Positions 52,690 to 62,700 of a DNA stretch of 64,000 nt are shown here, piece after piece. The position numbers and the translations under genes were made by a program. Origin of the DNA: Closterium sp. NIES-65. Its lineage: Eukaryota > Streptophyta > Zygnematophyceae > Desmidiales > Closteriaceae. A model generated the notes under the pieces. The model saw only the letters and a program-made list of their open reading frames with translations, searched no databases and was not told the DNA's origin. Every line of letters begins with the position of its first letter. The first letter of the stretch is position 1. The DNA lies in the NCBI GenBank assembly GCA_948144175.1, contig CANXME010002335.1, positions 62,001-126,000 on the forward strand, given 5' to 3'.

Positions 52690-54523
52690 GCGGGCGGCTT
52701 CGCGCAACCCTTGCATGGTGGAGCTCGTGGTGCCCCAGCAGCCTCATCCTCTCTGTCATCGCTAACGGTTACTGGCTGCCATGGAGCCACAACCCACCAC
52801 AACCGTTTCACGAGCGCAACCATCTCGGGGCGCACACACATGGTGCGTTCACACGCACTACCATTCGCGAACTTACAGAGACTGGCGCGGCGGTAGTCAC
52901 TCCAGTAGTAGAGCTCACATGTATAAGCCCACTTAACGTGGTTGAGCAACGAGAGAAATGCAGGCTAATCCTCGACCTCAGGAAAGTGAACGTGCACCTT
53001 ATCATCCCGAAATTCAAATACGAAGGCCTAAGCCGTGTGGCCGACCTGGCACGCATGGGAGATTGGATGTTCTCTATCGACCTCAAGTCAGGATACCACC
53101 ATATTGACATACACAACTCTTGCTTGGCTTCGCATTTGAAGGGCGCACGTACTCCTTCCGTTCATTTTCCTTCGGCCTCGCCACAACACCATTTGTCTTC
53201 ACACAGTTCATCAAGCAACTAGCCAGGCGTTGGCGTGAACAAGGCGTTCGAGTGATACCCTATGTGGACGATATCCAGTTCTTATGCACGTCCGAGGCCC
53301 ACGCACAAGCAACATGCTAGCAGATAATTTCGGACCTTAAGATGGCGGGCTTGGTGATTAACGCGAAAAAAACACAGCTTTTACCATCACAATATCTGCG
53401 ATTCTTGGGCGTCGAGCTGGACACCAAATCCGGACAATCTCCATCGGCGCCGATCAACGGGCATCACTCCACGCACATATCCGGAGCCTACTGGGTGCAA
53501 GCAAAGTGCGCCGACAAGTTCCAGTCCGCCACCTGGCCAGAGTCACCGGCACACTCGCATCAATGGCCGTCGCACTCGGTGCCACGACTCGTGCATTCAG
53601 CCACGCCATGCTACAAGCAATAAACGATGCGCCATCCTGGGGAAGCAGCATGATCATTTCCCCACCTTTTGCTGAAGAGTTGCAGTTCTGGCTTGAAGAG
53701 TTTGACAAATTCAACGGAGCACCATTCCACGTCCGGAACAGTTACGACGTGGTCATTCACGTGTACGCCAGCTCCCATAGTTGGGGTGCGACCCTGCTCA
53801 CATTCCCTGGTGAACTCGAGGAAGCAAGCGCAGCCATGCCGGAACCAATGCACATAACGTCCAGCACGCGGAGGGAAATTGAAGGCGTCCTTTGGGCCCT
53901 TCGAACGTACGCGAACAAGGTTCAGCACAAGCACGTGCTCGTGAGGGTGGACAACCAAGGGGTCTTTTTCATCTCGCAAAGGCGGCTCTCGCACCCCTGA
54001 CCTCACCACCGCTTGCAAGGACATCATCCGCACATGCATGGAGCTCGGCACTCGATTGATTGTCGAATGGATCCCACGCGAGCTGAACTCCCATGCCGAT
54101 GAGCTGTCCAAGATAATCGACCATGACGACTACTGTTTGAAACAACCATGGATCCGCATCCTCAATCGCCGCAGGGGACCTCACTCAATCGACCTCTTCG
54201 CGAGCCCAAACAACTCGCAGCTGCCACGTTTTTGCTCAAAGATACCACACCCGGGGGCCACTGCAATTGACGCATTCTCGATTTCATGGTTGACCGAGAA
54301 TGGCTTCGCGTTCCCGCCACCCCAGTTAATCCCAGCAGTCATCCACCACGCACAACGCACCCACGCATCCATCACCCTCATTGTCCCACACTGGACAGGG
54401 GCAGCCTGGTGGCCGCTCCTACAACCCTCCCCACCTAGCTGGGCCCCGCACATCCAAGCGCACATTCCCGTGACGCACGGCAGCCAATGTTTAGCAGTAG
54501 GAACGCACCGCACCGCTTTCTCA
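52690..54523 (+). pseudogene. pol: DIRS reverse transcriptase and RNase H
   Basis: Frames shift at about 53103, 53440 and 53985. RT: TGAAVVTPVVELTCISPLNVVEQREKCRLILDLRKVN, FSIDLKSGYHHIDIH, RSFSFGLATTPFVFTQF, and catalytic PYVDDIQFL (about 53260). The thumb region is LKMAGLVINAKKTQLLPSQYLRFLGVELD. The RNase H part has VIHVYASSHSWGATL, ITSSTRREIEGVLWALRTY, VRVDNQGVFFIS, VEWIPRELNSHADELSK and GPHSIDLFASPNNSQLPRFCSK, a tail pattern specific to DIRS-group elements. The gene stops at 54523, where E2 entered (duplication tctca). Confidence 0.88.
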
Positions 54524-54663
54524 TGTCAAAGTTAGCTGGCAGAAACAGAATTGAAGAAAGGAGGGGTTTCACTAGCAGTAGTTGGCATACATATAGCAAA
54601 CCCTAACTGGGTAGTACCCGCTATAGAGCACCCCACTACAGGCTAGATAATAACATTCTGACA
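54524..54663 (-). repeat. E2 3' LTR
   Basis: 140 bp, TGTCAAAGTT to ATTCTGACA. Confidence 0.9.
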
Positions 54664-55766
54664 CACCCCCATAGCCAAAGTGGGGTGTAATCAGCACAAT
54701 GAGCAGGCATAGCAGGAGTTCACAATAATAAGCAAAGCTAGAGGTAATCACGGCGGGCAACTGAGGAGGAGGAGGAACTGTGGAAGGAGCGAAGATGGGA
54801 GGCAACGACTGAAGCTGCAGAGGCACGAGCACAGGAGCGGCTGACTCAGTGGCTACCGAAGCAAGGGCCACGGACTACTGGAGTGACTGGCTCCGCGGCT
54901 AAGATGAGCGGCAGGAGCAACGGACCCACTGGCGACTGGTGCAACAGGCTCACTGGCTACCGAAGCAAGGGCGACGGACTACAGGCGCTGCAGGAGACAC
55001 GACAGCTACCTCCACACAACCTCCTCCAACTGACCCACACCCTTGACACACACCCCCTGCCGAACCCCTAACTCCACTCCCACGTCACCCCCCTAGCGCC
55101 ATTCCCCTCGACTCCCACACCTCCACCCCCCTCAGCAGCAGCTGCAGCAGTGGGAGACGAACAAGGAGGTGGGGAGAGGGAAGGGGAGTACCCACATCGC
55201 GCACCCCCATGCTCGCCACCCCACACCCCCCACCACCGCGGAACGCACGGCAGCACGGGAGGAATGGGCAGCACGGGGGGGGAGGGGGGGGGGGGGGGGG
55301 GGGGGACGGTACAGGAGGGGCCGCGCGTCTCTCCTCAGGGCGCCAAAACGGACGGGCAGGGGGGCGCGCACGGCTCCCCAGGGCGCCGCGACGGACGGGC
55401 GAGGGGCGCGCGCGGCTCCCTAGGGCGCCGCGACAAGAAGGGCGGGGGCCGCGCGTGCTCCCCAGGGCGCCGCGACGAGCAGGGCAAGGGCCGCGCGCGG
55501 GTCCCCAAGACCGCGCGACGGGCAGACGGGCCGCGCGCGGCCTGTAGGCCCGTGCACGGCCTGCAGGGCGACGCGACGGGAAGGGCGGGGGGCTGCGCGC
55601 GGGTCCCCCACGGTAGGAAACCGCCGCGCGCCTCGGGGCGCACGGCGGCAGGAAGAAGGCGTGGCACGCCACAGGGGGGTGTAACAGACAGAGTAGCAGC
55701 GGAAGCAGTTAGGTGGTGGGCCCACCCACAGGATCGACCCAAGGGGGTCGACCTGCTGTGAAACCA

Positions 55767-55906
55767 TGTCAAAGTTAGCAGGCAGAAACAGAATTGAAGA
55801 AAGGAGGGGTTTCACTAGCAGTAGTTGGGATACATATAGCAAACCCTAACTGGGTTGTACCCGCTATAGAGCACCCCACTACAGGCTAGATAATAACATT
55901 CTGACA
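55767..55906 (-). repeat. E2 5' LTR
   Basis: 140 bp, pair of 54524-54663. Confidence 0.9.
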
Positions 55907-56912
55907 TCTCAGGCATAGGATTGCCTCATAGTACAATCGTCGCATTACGAGTGGTCTTCCACTAACACATCTCGTCCTCATTCGCGCAGACGTACTGCCA
56001 AAGCTACAAGTCCAGCTTCTAAAGATGCTCTCACAGTCTCGCGCTGACTCAACGATCCAAACATACGAGCCATATTGGGTCAAGTTTCGAGCCTTCTGTG
56101 CAAAGGTGGACCTCCCATTCCTGCCCGTGGCGGACATGACCCTCGCACTGTACTTGGTGTACGCCATCAAACACAAAGCCACCCTATCCATGGTACAACT
56201 TACATGCTCAGCCGTGAGCTTCGCCCACCGCATGACCGGGAGCGCATGCCCAACGGCAGAACCATTCACCACTCAAGTACGCGACTTCGCAAAAAGTCAC
56301 TGTCCTCGCCCCACGACAGTGAAGTTCGTGACATGTCGGCTGGATACCTGCAATCTGACAACCCCGGGGAATTCCAGAAAGGGCTCATCCTCATTCTCAT
56401 GTACTCCGGTTTCCTGCGATATTCGGACCTCGTCGCCATCGAGTGGCAAGACATCCAGTTCGACGACGAGGTCATGTGGATCCTCATTCCGTACTCCAAG
56501 ACGGACCAAGCCGGAAAGGGCACATGGATACCTATCGCTGCAACACACGATCCCTTCTGCCCTGTCTGCTGCACTCGACGACTTATTCGACTCGCAGGAT
56601 ATGACCAGCAGTCGGGGGGGCCGTTGATTCGCATCTTTGGTCACAGTTCCACCCAAGGTGGCCAAGCAAGGCCACCATCATATCCGACAATCCGAAACTG
56701 GTTGCAAAGAGGCCTTCGGGAAGATCGGGCTTGGAGAACAGCAGCTGGGAACTCATTCCTTTCGCAAGGGTGCAGCCACTGCCGCGGCAAACACCGGCGT
56801 GCCAGACAGAATCTTCAAACGACTAGGCAGATGGCGTAGTGACGCAGCAAAGGAGATGTACGTCACGCCTAACGCTGAACATCTCGTCAATGCCTCCCGC
56901 CAGTTGCAAGAC
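55907..56912 (+). pseudogene. DIRS tyrosine recombinase
   Basis: Starts within the E2 target site; the N-terminal core-binding part is at 56025 (MLSQSRADSTIQTYEPYWVKFRAFCAKVDLPFLPVADMTL). After a shift (about 56290) comes the catalytic domain: YSGFLRYSDLVAIEWQDIQF with the first R, a K in KTDQAGKG, HSFRKGAATAAANTG with the H-x-x-R pair, GRW and MYV with the Y nucleophile. These residues form the R-K-HxxR-Y set of tyrosine recombinases that insert circular DIRS cDNA. Another shift is near 56700. The last codons (ETSEQE, stop 56937) lie in the Copia-F LTR, so the native C-terminus is cut at 56912. Confidence 0.88.
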
Positions 56913-57042
56913 TGTGAAACAAGTGAACAGGAATGAAATGACTAAGTCAGAGTTGGGTACAAATACAACCCTAGAAAGCTGTACCCCATATGTGCTACCC
57001 CACTATAGCCTACAAACATGCATCAGCTATAATACTCTGACA
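56913..57042 (-). repeat. Copia-F 3' LTR
   Basis: 130 bp; minus strand TGTCAGAGTA to TGTTTCACA, alignable with the Copia-K LTR. Preceded by aagac (56908-56912), the expected target duplication whose partner is outside the window. Confidence 0.85.
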
Positions 57043-57253
57043 CACCCCCATAGGCTAAGTGGGGGAGAACAAGGGGTCACAAGACCAGTCAAGCAAAGCA
57101 AATCAAAGCAAGCTCAGGGTGGATCACAAAGTCACCACACAGTCCGAGCACAAGAGCAGGGCCAGAGGCCAGTTCACATGCAGGAGTACAGACATATATA
57201 TAAAACTAGACAAGCAAGAGCAGGTATATATATATGTCACAGTACAAGTGAAG
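57043..57253 (-). other. Copia-F 3' noncoding region and polypurine tract
   Basis: Minus strand ends CTATGGGGGTG before the LTR; contains TATATATA at about 57222-57233 and GCTTTG repeats. No gene. Confidence 0.75.
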
Positions 57254-59770
57254 TCAAGAGGAGAGCAAGTGAGGCAAGACAGGTACAAGACCCAGCTGGG
57301 TGCAAAAGCGCTGATGGTCACAAGGCGCGAGTGCCTTGGTGAACACATCAGCAGTGTTGGCCTCAGAGGCCACGTACGCAAGTCGCAACTGACCACGCTG
57401 CTGCAGCTCATGAGTAAGGAAGTAGCGGAGAGCAATGTGCTTCGTTCTGTGCTCCAAGCGCTGCTCTCGACACAAGGCCAGCATGGCCTTGTTGTCTACG
57501 TACAGCACTGGAGGAGAACGAGGCGGCTCTCCAAGGTCAGTCAGCAGGTAGGTGAGCCAGCGAAGCTCCTGTGCAGCCATGGCCCCGGCGTAGATCTCAG
57601 CCTCACAACTGGAGCCGAGAACCGAAGACGAGCGAGTAGAACGCCACGAGACAGAGCCGGAACCAAGGCTGAAGGTGTAACCCTGTGACGACCGCTGCGT
57701 AGCCTGGTCGTCAGCCCAAGAAGCGTCCGCGTGGCCGGTAAGGACCACTGGACTCCGCCCTCCAAGCACTAGCCCCATGGCCGACGTACTGCACAGGTAG
57801 CGCAATACCCTCTTCGCTGCAGCCATGTGCTCCGGTCTGTGTCTCCCAGGAGCAACATAGCGTGCAAGAATGCTCAGAGGGTATGCAAGGTCAGGTCGTG
57901 TGCAGGTCATCAGGTACATGAGGCAGCCAACAAGCTCTGCATACGGACCACTCGACTCTACGGACTCATCCGAAGGCAGAGCTGAGAGTGAGTGGCGAGT
58001 AGGCAGAGGAGTGGCCTGAGGCGAGGAGTACGTGAAGCCGAAGCGCTGAAGGACCTGCTGCACCATGTGTGACTGAGTCAAGGTAATGGTGCGGCGTGCT
58101 CTGTCCCGAGTGATCTGCAAGCCAAGGTAGCTGCGCAGTTCACCCAGGTCTGTGCACGTGTGTCTCTTCAGCAGCTCGGACTTCACGTAGGCGAGTCCAG
58201 CAGTGTCCGCTGTGGCAAAGACCAAGTCGTCGACGTACACGAGGATGTAGAACGGCGGCAGGGAAGTGTCGGTGCGAAGAAACAGCGACGGGTCAGCAGT
58301 AGAAGGAGCAAACCCAAGAGCCACAAGCGTAGTCCTCAGTGTGTCGTGCCACTCATGCGGTGCCTGGCGGAGACCGTAGACTGGCCGTCGGAGGCTCCAC
58401 TGGGTGCCAGGAGGGAAAGTCCCAGTGAAGCCAGGTGGACGGCGAAGCCAGATCTCCTCGTGCAGGTTACCCTGCAAGAACGCAGTGCTGAAGTCGAGAG
58501 AGTGAAGCTCGTAGTCGCGCTGAGCGGCTATGTGCAGCAGCACCCGAAGAGTAGTCATCTTCGGGGTGGGAGAGAAGGTCTGAAAGTAGTCAACTCCCTG
58601 CCGCTGACTGAAGCCAAGAGCAACGTACCGTGCCTTGAAGACAGGTGGAGAGCCCGGCGGCCGCTTCACCCTGAAGATCCACATGCCACTGACGATGTTC
58701 GCCCCAGGAGGGGGAACCGCGTCAACGTAGGTGCCTGTGGACTTCCAGGAAGCCATCTCTGCATCCATAGTTGCCTGCCACTGAGAGGAGTAGGGACCCT
58801 CTACGGCCTCCGCGTAAGAAAGCGGAGTCGGGATGTCTAGTGCATCCGGGTCTCCCTCAGGGGCAAGCAGTACAGACGCGAGATGAGGTGAAGCAGCCGC
58901 TAGACACTGTAACTCCTCCTGCCTGTCCTCTAGGACGTCCGTGCCAAGAGCACACTCACCCCCGACGGACGGAGGACAGACAGACGCAGACTCAGCAACA
59001 AGACTAGCAGCGTAGTCGAGACGACAGCGAGCAGCAAAGTCGACGAGCTCAGCGACTAGAGCAGACGCAGCAGTGGACTCAAAAGAGGGGTCAGTGACGA
59101 TAGTAGCAAGCAGACGCGTGACAGTAGGACTGGCAGCACGAAGAGAGTCCGACTCAGGGTCGGCAAGCGCAGGAAGAGAGGACTCAGGAGGAGAAGGCAA
59201 AGGGGCACGCAGAGGAGCAGTGGACGGTCGCAAAGACATCCGGTGCGTGCCAGTGACAGGAGGAGGACACTGACGCGAACTGCGACCACTAGCGCGAGCA
59301 GCACGAACAGGCGACGCGGGACGAGACGCAGGCTCACGACGCTCAGCAAGACCTCCAGTAGGACCAGTGTAAGGAGAGGGAGCAGGTAGTGGAGAGGAAG
59401 GCTCCAGCAGGGACTGCGACTGGACAGGCGGTGGACCCTCTACTGGAGGAGAAAGACCAAGAACCTGCTGCAGGAGTGGAACGAAGTACGGCCGAGGCCG
59501 CGCGGCAGCTCGAGACTCAGCAGGGACAGCACCACCACCCTCAGCGACAGCACCAGCGCCACCCACACCTCCAGCGGCAGGACCAACAGCAGTAGGCTCA
59601 GCACCAACGCCCTCAGCAGCTCCAGCTCCAGGAGGACCCGCAGGTCCAGCAGCTCCGAGACCGGCAGCACCCGCACCCTCGACGGTCGAAGAAGCTCCAG
59701 CTCCAGCTCCAGCAGCACCTCCAGACTCAGCAGCACGCCTCCAGCGGCGAGCGAACCACTCGCGCAGCTC
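57254..59770 (-). CDS. pol: Copia-F reverse transcriptase-RNase H (downstream of amber codon)
   Basis: 838 open codons after TAG, in the same frame as the upstream part, starting ELREWFARRWRRAAE. After a Gly/Ala linker comes RT: SWKSTGTYVDAVPPPGANIV, FKARYVALGFSQRQGVDY, HSLDFSTAFLQGNLHEEIW, YGLRQAPHEWH, and catalytic YVDDLVF (about 58240). RNase H from about 57740: GHADASWADDQATQRSSQG, GSSCEAEIYAGAM, VLYVDNKAML and ANTADVFTKAL keep the four acidic residues. It ends at a stop near 57254. Expression would need readthrough of the TAG or internal initiation; there is no ATG close to the start. All catalytic motifs look functional. Confidence 0.9.
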   Translation of the reverse strand, partial: ELREWFARRWRRAAESGGAAGAGAGASSTVEGAGAAGLGAAGPAGPPGAGAAEGVGAEPTAVGPAAGGVGGAGAVAEGGGAVPAESRAAARPRPYFVPLLQQVLGLSPPVEGPPPVQSQSLLEPSSPLPAPSPYTGPTGGLAERREPASRPASPVRAARASGRSSRQCPPPVTGTHRMSLRPSTAPLRAPLPSPPESSLPALADPESDSLRAASPTVTRLLATIVTDPSFESTAASALVAELVDFAARCRLDYAASLVAESASVCPPSVGGECALGTDVLEDRQEELQCLAAASPHLASVLLAPEGDPDALDIPTPLSYAEAVEGPYSSQWQATMDAEMASWKSTGTYVDAVPPPGANIVSGMWIFRVKRPPGSPPVFKARYVALGFSQRQGVDYFQTFSPTPKMTTLRVLLHIAAQRDYELHSLDFSTAFLQGNLHEEIWLRRPPGFTGTFPPGTQWSLRRPVYGLRQAPHEWHDTLRTTLVALGFAPSTADPSLFLRTDTSLPPFYILVYVDDLVFATADTAGLAYVKSELLKRHTCTDLGELRSYLGLQITRDRARRTITLTQSHMVQQVLQRFGFTYSSPQATPLPTRHSLSALPSDESVESSGPYAELVGCLMYLMTCTRPDLAYPLSILARYVAPGRHRPEHMAAAKRVLRYLCSTSAMGLVLGGRSPVVLTGHADASWADDQATQRSSQGYTFSLGSGSVSWRSTRSSSVLGSSCEAEIYAGAMAAQELRWLTYLLTDLGEPPRSPPVLYVDNKAMLALCREQRLEHRTKHIALRYFLTHELQQRGQLRLAYVASEANTADVFTKALAPCDHQRFCTQLGLVPVLPHLLSS

Positions 59771-62700
59771 CTATGGAGAGAGGGGCTCGCGGCGAGACGC
59801 AGCAGCAGGAGAAACCCCAGGCTCAGCAGCTCCAGACGCAGCACCCCAAGGCTCAGCAGCTCCCAGCTCAGCACCCCCAGGCTCAGCAGCTCCCGACCCA
59901 GCACCCCCAGACCCAGCACCTCTAGGCACAGCACCCCCCGGCTCAGCACCCCCAGGCTCCGCACCCTCCGCAGTAGCACCCTCAGGCCCAGCACCCCCAG
60001 CAGCAGCACCCCCAGGCTCAGCACCCCCGCGCACAGCACCCCTAGAGTCAGCACCCCCAGGCTCAGCACCCGCAGCAGCACCAGAGTCACCAGTAACCTC
60101 GACCGGGTCAACGGCGTCTACCTGGGACACACCTGAGGGGGCAGGAACCTGAGGGGGGAGGGGGTCTACCGGGGGGGGAACCGGCACAAGGAAGTCCGGG
60201 GGAGGGGGGAGGGAAGGAGTGCGGTAGGGGAAGAGACGGTAGAAGGGGACTGACTCGTCGAACGTGACGTCCTGGGAGGACAGAACACGACGAGAGGAGG
60301 GGTGGTAAAACTGCCACCCTGGGGCGTCAGTGGGGAAGCCAAGGAAGACACAGGGAGCAGCACGAGGGGACAGCTTGTCCGCAGACAAGTCGCGGACAAA
60401 CGCCCGAGATCCCCAGACACGGAACACAGACGCATCGCCAACCTTCCCCGTCCACAGCAAGGCTGGGGACATCGCAGGCCGAGAGACCCGGGGGTGAAGG
60501 TTGAGCTGATGCGCCGCGTACCTCACCGCAAACGGCCACAGAAAATGGGGGGCAGCCGCATGCATCATGGACGTACGAGCGACATCCATGACCATGCCAA
60601 TGCGGCGCTCAGCAATCCCATTTTGCTGTGGTGAGTCCGGAAGCGTGAAGGTCTGGCGAATCCCCCGTGCACGACAGTAGTCCCGCAGAAGGCGAGAAAA
60701 GAACTCTCCGCCTCTGTCCGAGTGCAGACGCAGAACAGGAAAGTCCGAGCCGAAGCTCTTCCTGAGCTGGAGACGAGCCTCGCGGATCCAGTCGATCAGC
60801 ACCTCAGTGACCGCACCCTTGCTGCGCAAGGGGAGGACTGTGGTGTAACGCGAGTAGTCGTCAACCACCAACAGGAAGTAGCGCTCGTGACCCTGCCCAC
60901 GGACGGGGGCTGGGCCCCACACATCCATGTGAAGCGTCTGCAGGGGAGCCTCTGTCGGGGGGAAGTGGGAGGAGTGAGGAGTAGCCCGGAGGCGACCCTC
61001 GACACAGGGGACACAGGAAGGTCCTGGCCCGGAGGGGAGAGGAGGGAGAGACTGGGGAAGACCAGAGACAAGGACACGGGAAGCCATGCTCCGAAGACGG
61101 GGCAAGGAGGGGTGGCCAAGACGGTGGTGCCACAGGAGAGTCTCGTGAGACAGGAGGCGACAAGAACAGGGGGCAGACTCAGGACCTGACCGGGACGCAG
61201 CAGCAAGCACCTGACCCGACGCAGCCACCTGACCAGACGCAGGGACAGGAGGAGACTCAACGGTCAGGGTGTAGAGACTCGACCCCGGCCGACGCGAGAA
61301 CGTGGCCATGTGTCGGCCTGTGCGTGCCTCCGTGCAGTGGGTCACCCGCTGACTCGCAGGAGTGAACTGGTGAACCCCCACATCCTGCAGGTCCGCTCCA
61401 CTCACCAAGTTCGTAGAGAACGAGGGAAGGTATAGACCAGACAGGGTGCCCGAAGGGGCAGCCGGACACGGGAGGACAGTGGAGAAGTGAGACAGGACAG
61501 GACCCCAAGAGGGGTCAGCAAGGGAGACCGCAACCGGCCGGCCGAGCGGCGTAAGGGTAGTGCGGTCTCGAAAGAAGGAGCGAGAAGCCCCGGAGTCAAG
61601 TGTGAAAGTGAGGGAGGACGAGGACGACGCAGTACCTGAGAGCGCAGTCTCACCAGTACCTGAGAGCACAGACGCACTGGCACCTAGAGCAGCAGCCTCA
61701 CAAGCACCTAGCGCAGCAGTACCAATGCCCGGGTCGGGCTGGAAACACCGGTAACCCTCATTCTCCTCACTATAATCCACAGCATACATAGCAGCAAGGA
61801 TAGCATCAAAATCAAGATCAAAGATCGCTACACCAGCCCTTAGAAGCTCATCCCAGCGAGGGATCTCACTAGCCCCAGGGAACTGCTGACGCCAAGCGTC
61901 CGTCAGGCGGCCAAAGCAGCGCAGGGTGGCGTGGGCACCCCCACACTGCTCACCCGCGCGGTCGCCGGAACGAAGAACGTAGGTGCAGGGACCAGTACCC
62001 CCACCCCTCTGACGCCCAGCGTACCACTCACGAAGCTGCTGAGGCGGAGGGATGTCCCGCGAGCGCTGCTGCTGCTGCCGCTGCGAGCGCTGGCCACCAC
62101 CACCGCCGCTACGCAGCTGGGTACCACCTCGACCAGCTCCACCTCCTCCACCACCACCGCCTCCTCCGCTGCCGCCTCCACCGCCTCCACCTCCGCCGCC
62201 TCCACCTCCGCCGCTGCCTCCACCACCACCGCTGGCACCACCACCACCGTCTCCGCCGCTGCTGCCACCACCACCACCACCCCCGCCACTAGTCCCGCCG
62301 CCACCCCCACTCCCTCCGCCGCCACCGCCGCCACCGCCACCGCCCCCTCCAGCTCCACCCGCGCCCTTGCCCCCCTTGCCCTTGCCGGAGCGACGTCTCC
62401 CACTAGGGGTAGACGCCGCGCCGACCGACTCAAGACCAAGCAGGTCGGCAGCAGCAGCAGAGGCAACAGAGGGCAGCAAGGGGGAAGGAGAGCACCCCTC
62501 AAAGATGGGGGTGCGAGGGTCACCACGAGAAGCACCTACAGCGACTATGCTCTTCTCCGCTGCGAGGAGGGCCTTCTCGAGGAGGTCGACGGTGAGGGTG
62601 GTGGGACAGACTGCGAGAAAGTGGTCCCTGACGACGCGAAGGGAGTCAGGGAGGCGCGCGACTACGTAGTAGAGAGCGATGTACATGGGGGGTGGGTTCT

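Larger units (their letters stand above)
54524..55906 (-). mobile_element. E2, non-autonomous LTR element without genes
   Basis: 1383 bp; 140-bp LTRs (54524-54663, 55767-55906) with three differences; exact duplication tctca (54519-54523, 55907-55911). On the minus strand a PBS-like TGGTTTCACAGCAGG adjoins the right LTR and CTATGGGGGTG adjoins the left. The interior has no gag or pol motif, a G run (about 55276-55305), GCGCCGCGACGGGC repeats and one GCGCGCCTCGGGGCGC motif. Same architecture as E1. Confidence 0.9.
50425..56912 (+). mobile_element. DIRS-type retrotransposon (tyrosine recombinase), right end cut by Copia-F
   Basis: Plus-strand order gag (50628-51835), RT-RNase H (52690-54523), tyrosine recombinase (55907-56912), with no integrase of the DDE type. 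That combination is diagnostic of DIRS/Ngaro elements. E2 is inserted between RNase H and the recombinase, and Copia-F enters at the last codons. 50425-50627 holds no gene and may contain the left terminal repeat. The right terminal and internal complementary repeats would lie beyond the window, so DIRS versus Ngaro cannot be settled. Confidence 0.87.

Noticed and set aside
52064-52949. Long minus-strand frame with Ser-Leu repeats and a plus-strand frame with Arg-Glu repeats
   Set aside because: Both are readings of the (GA)n microsatellite and its flanks.
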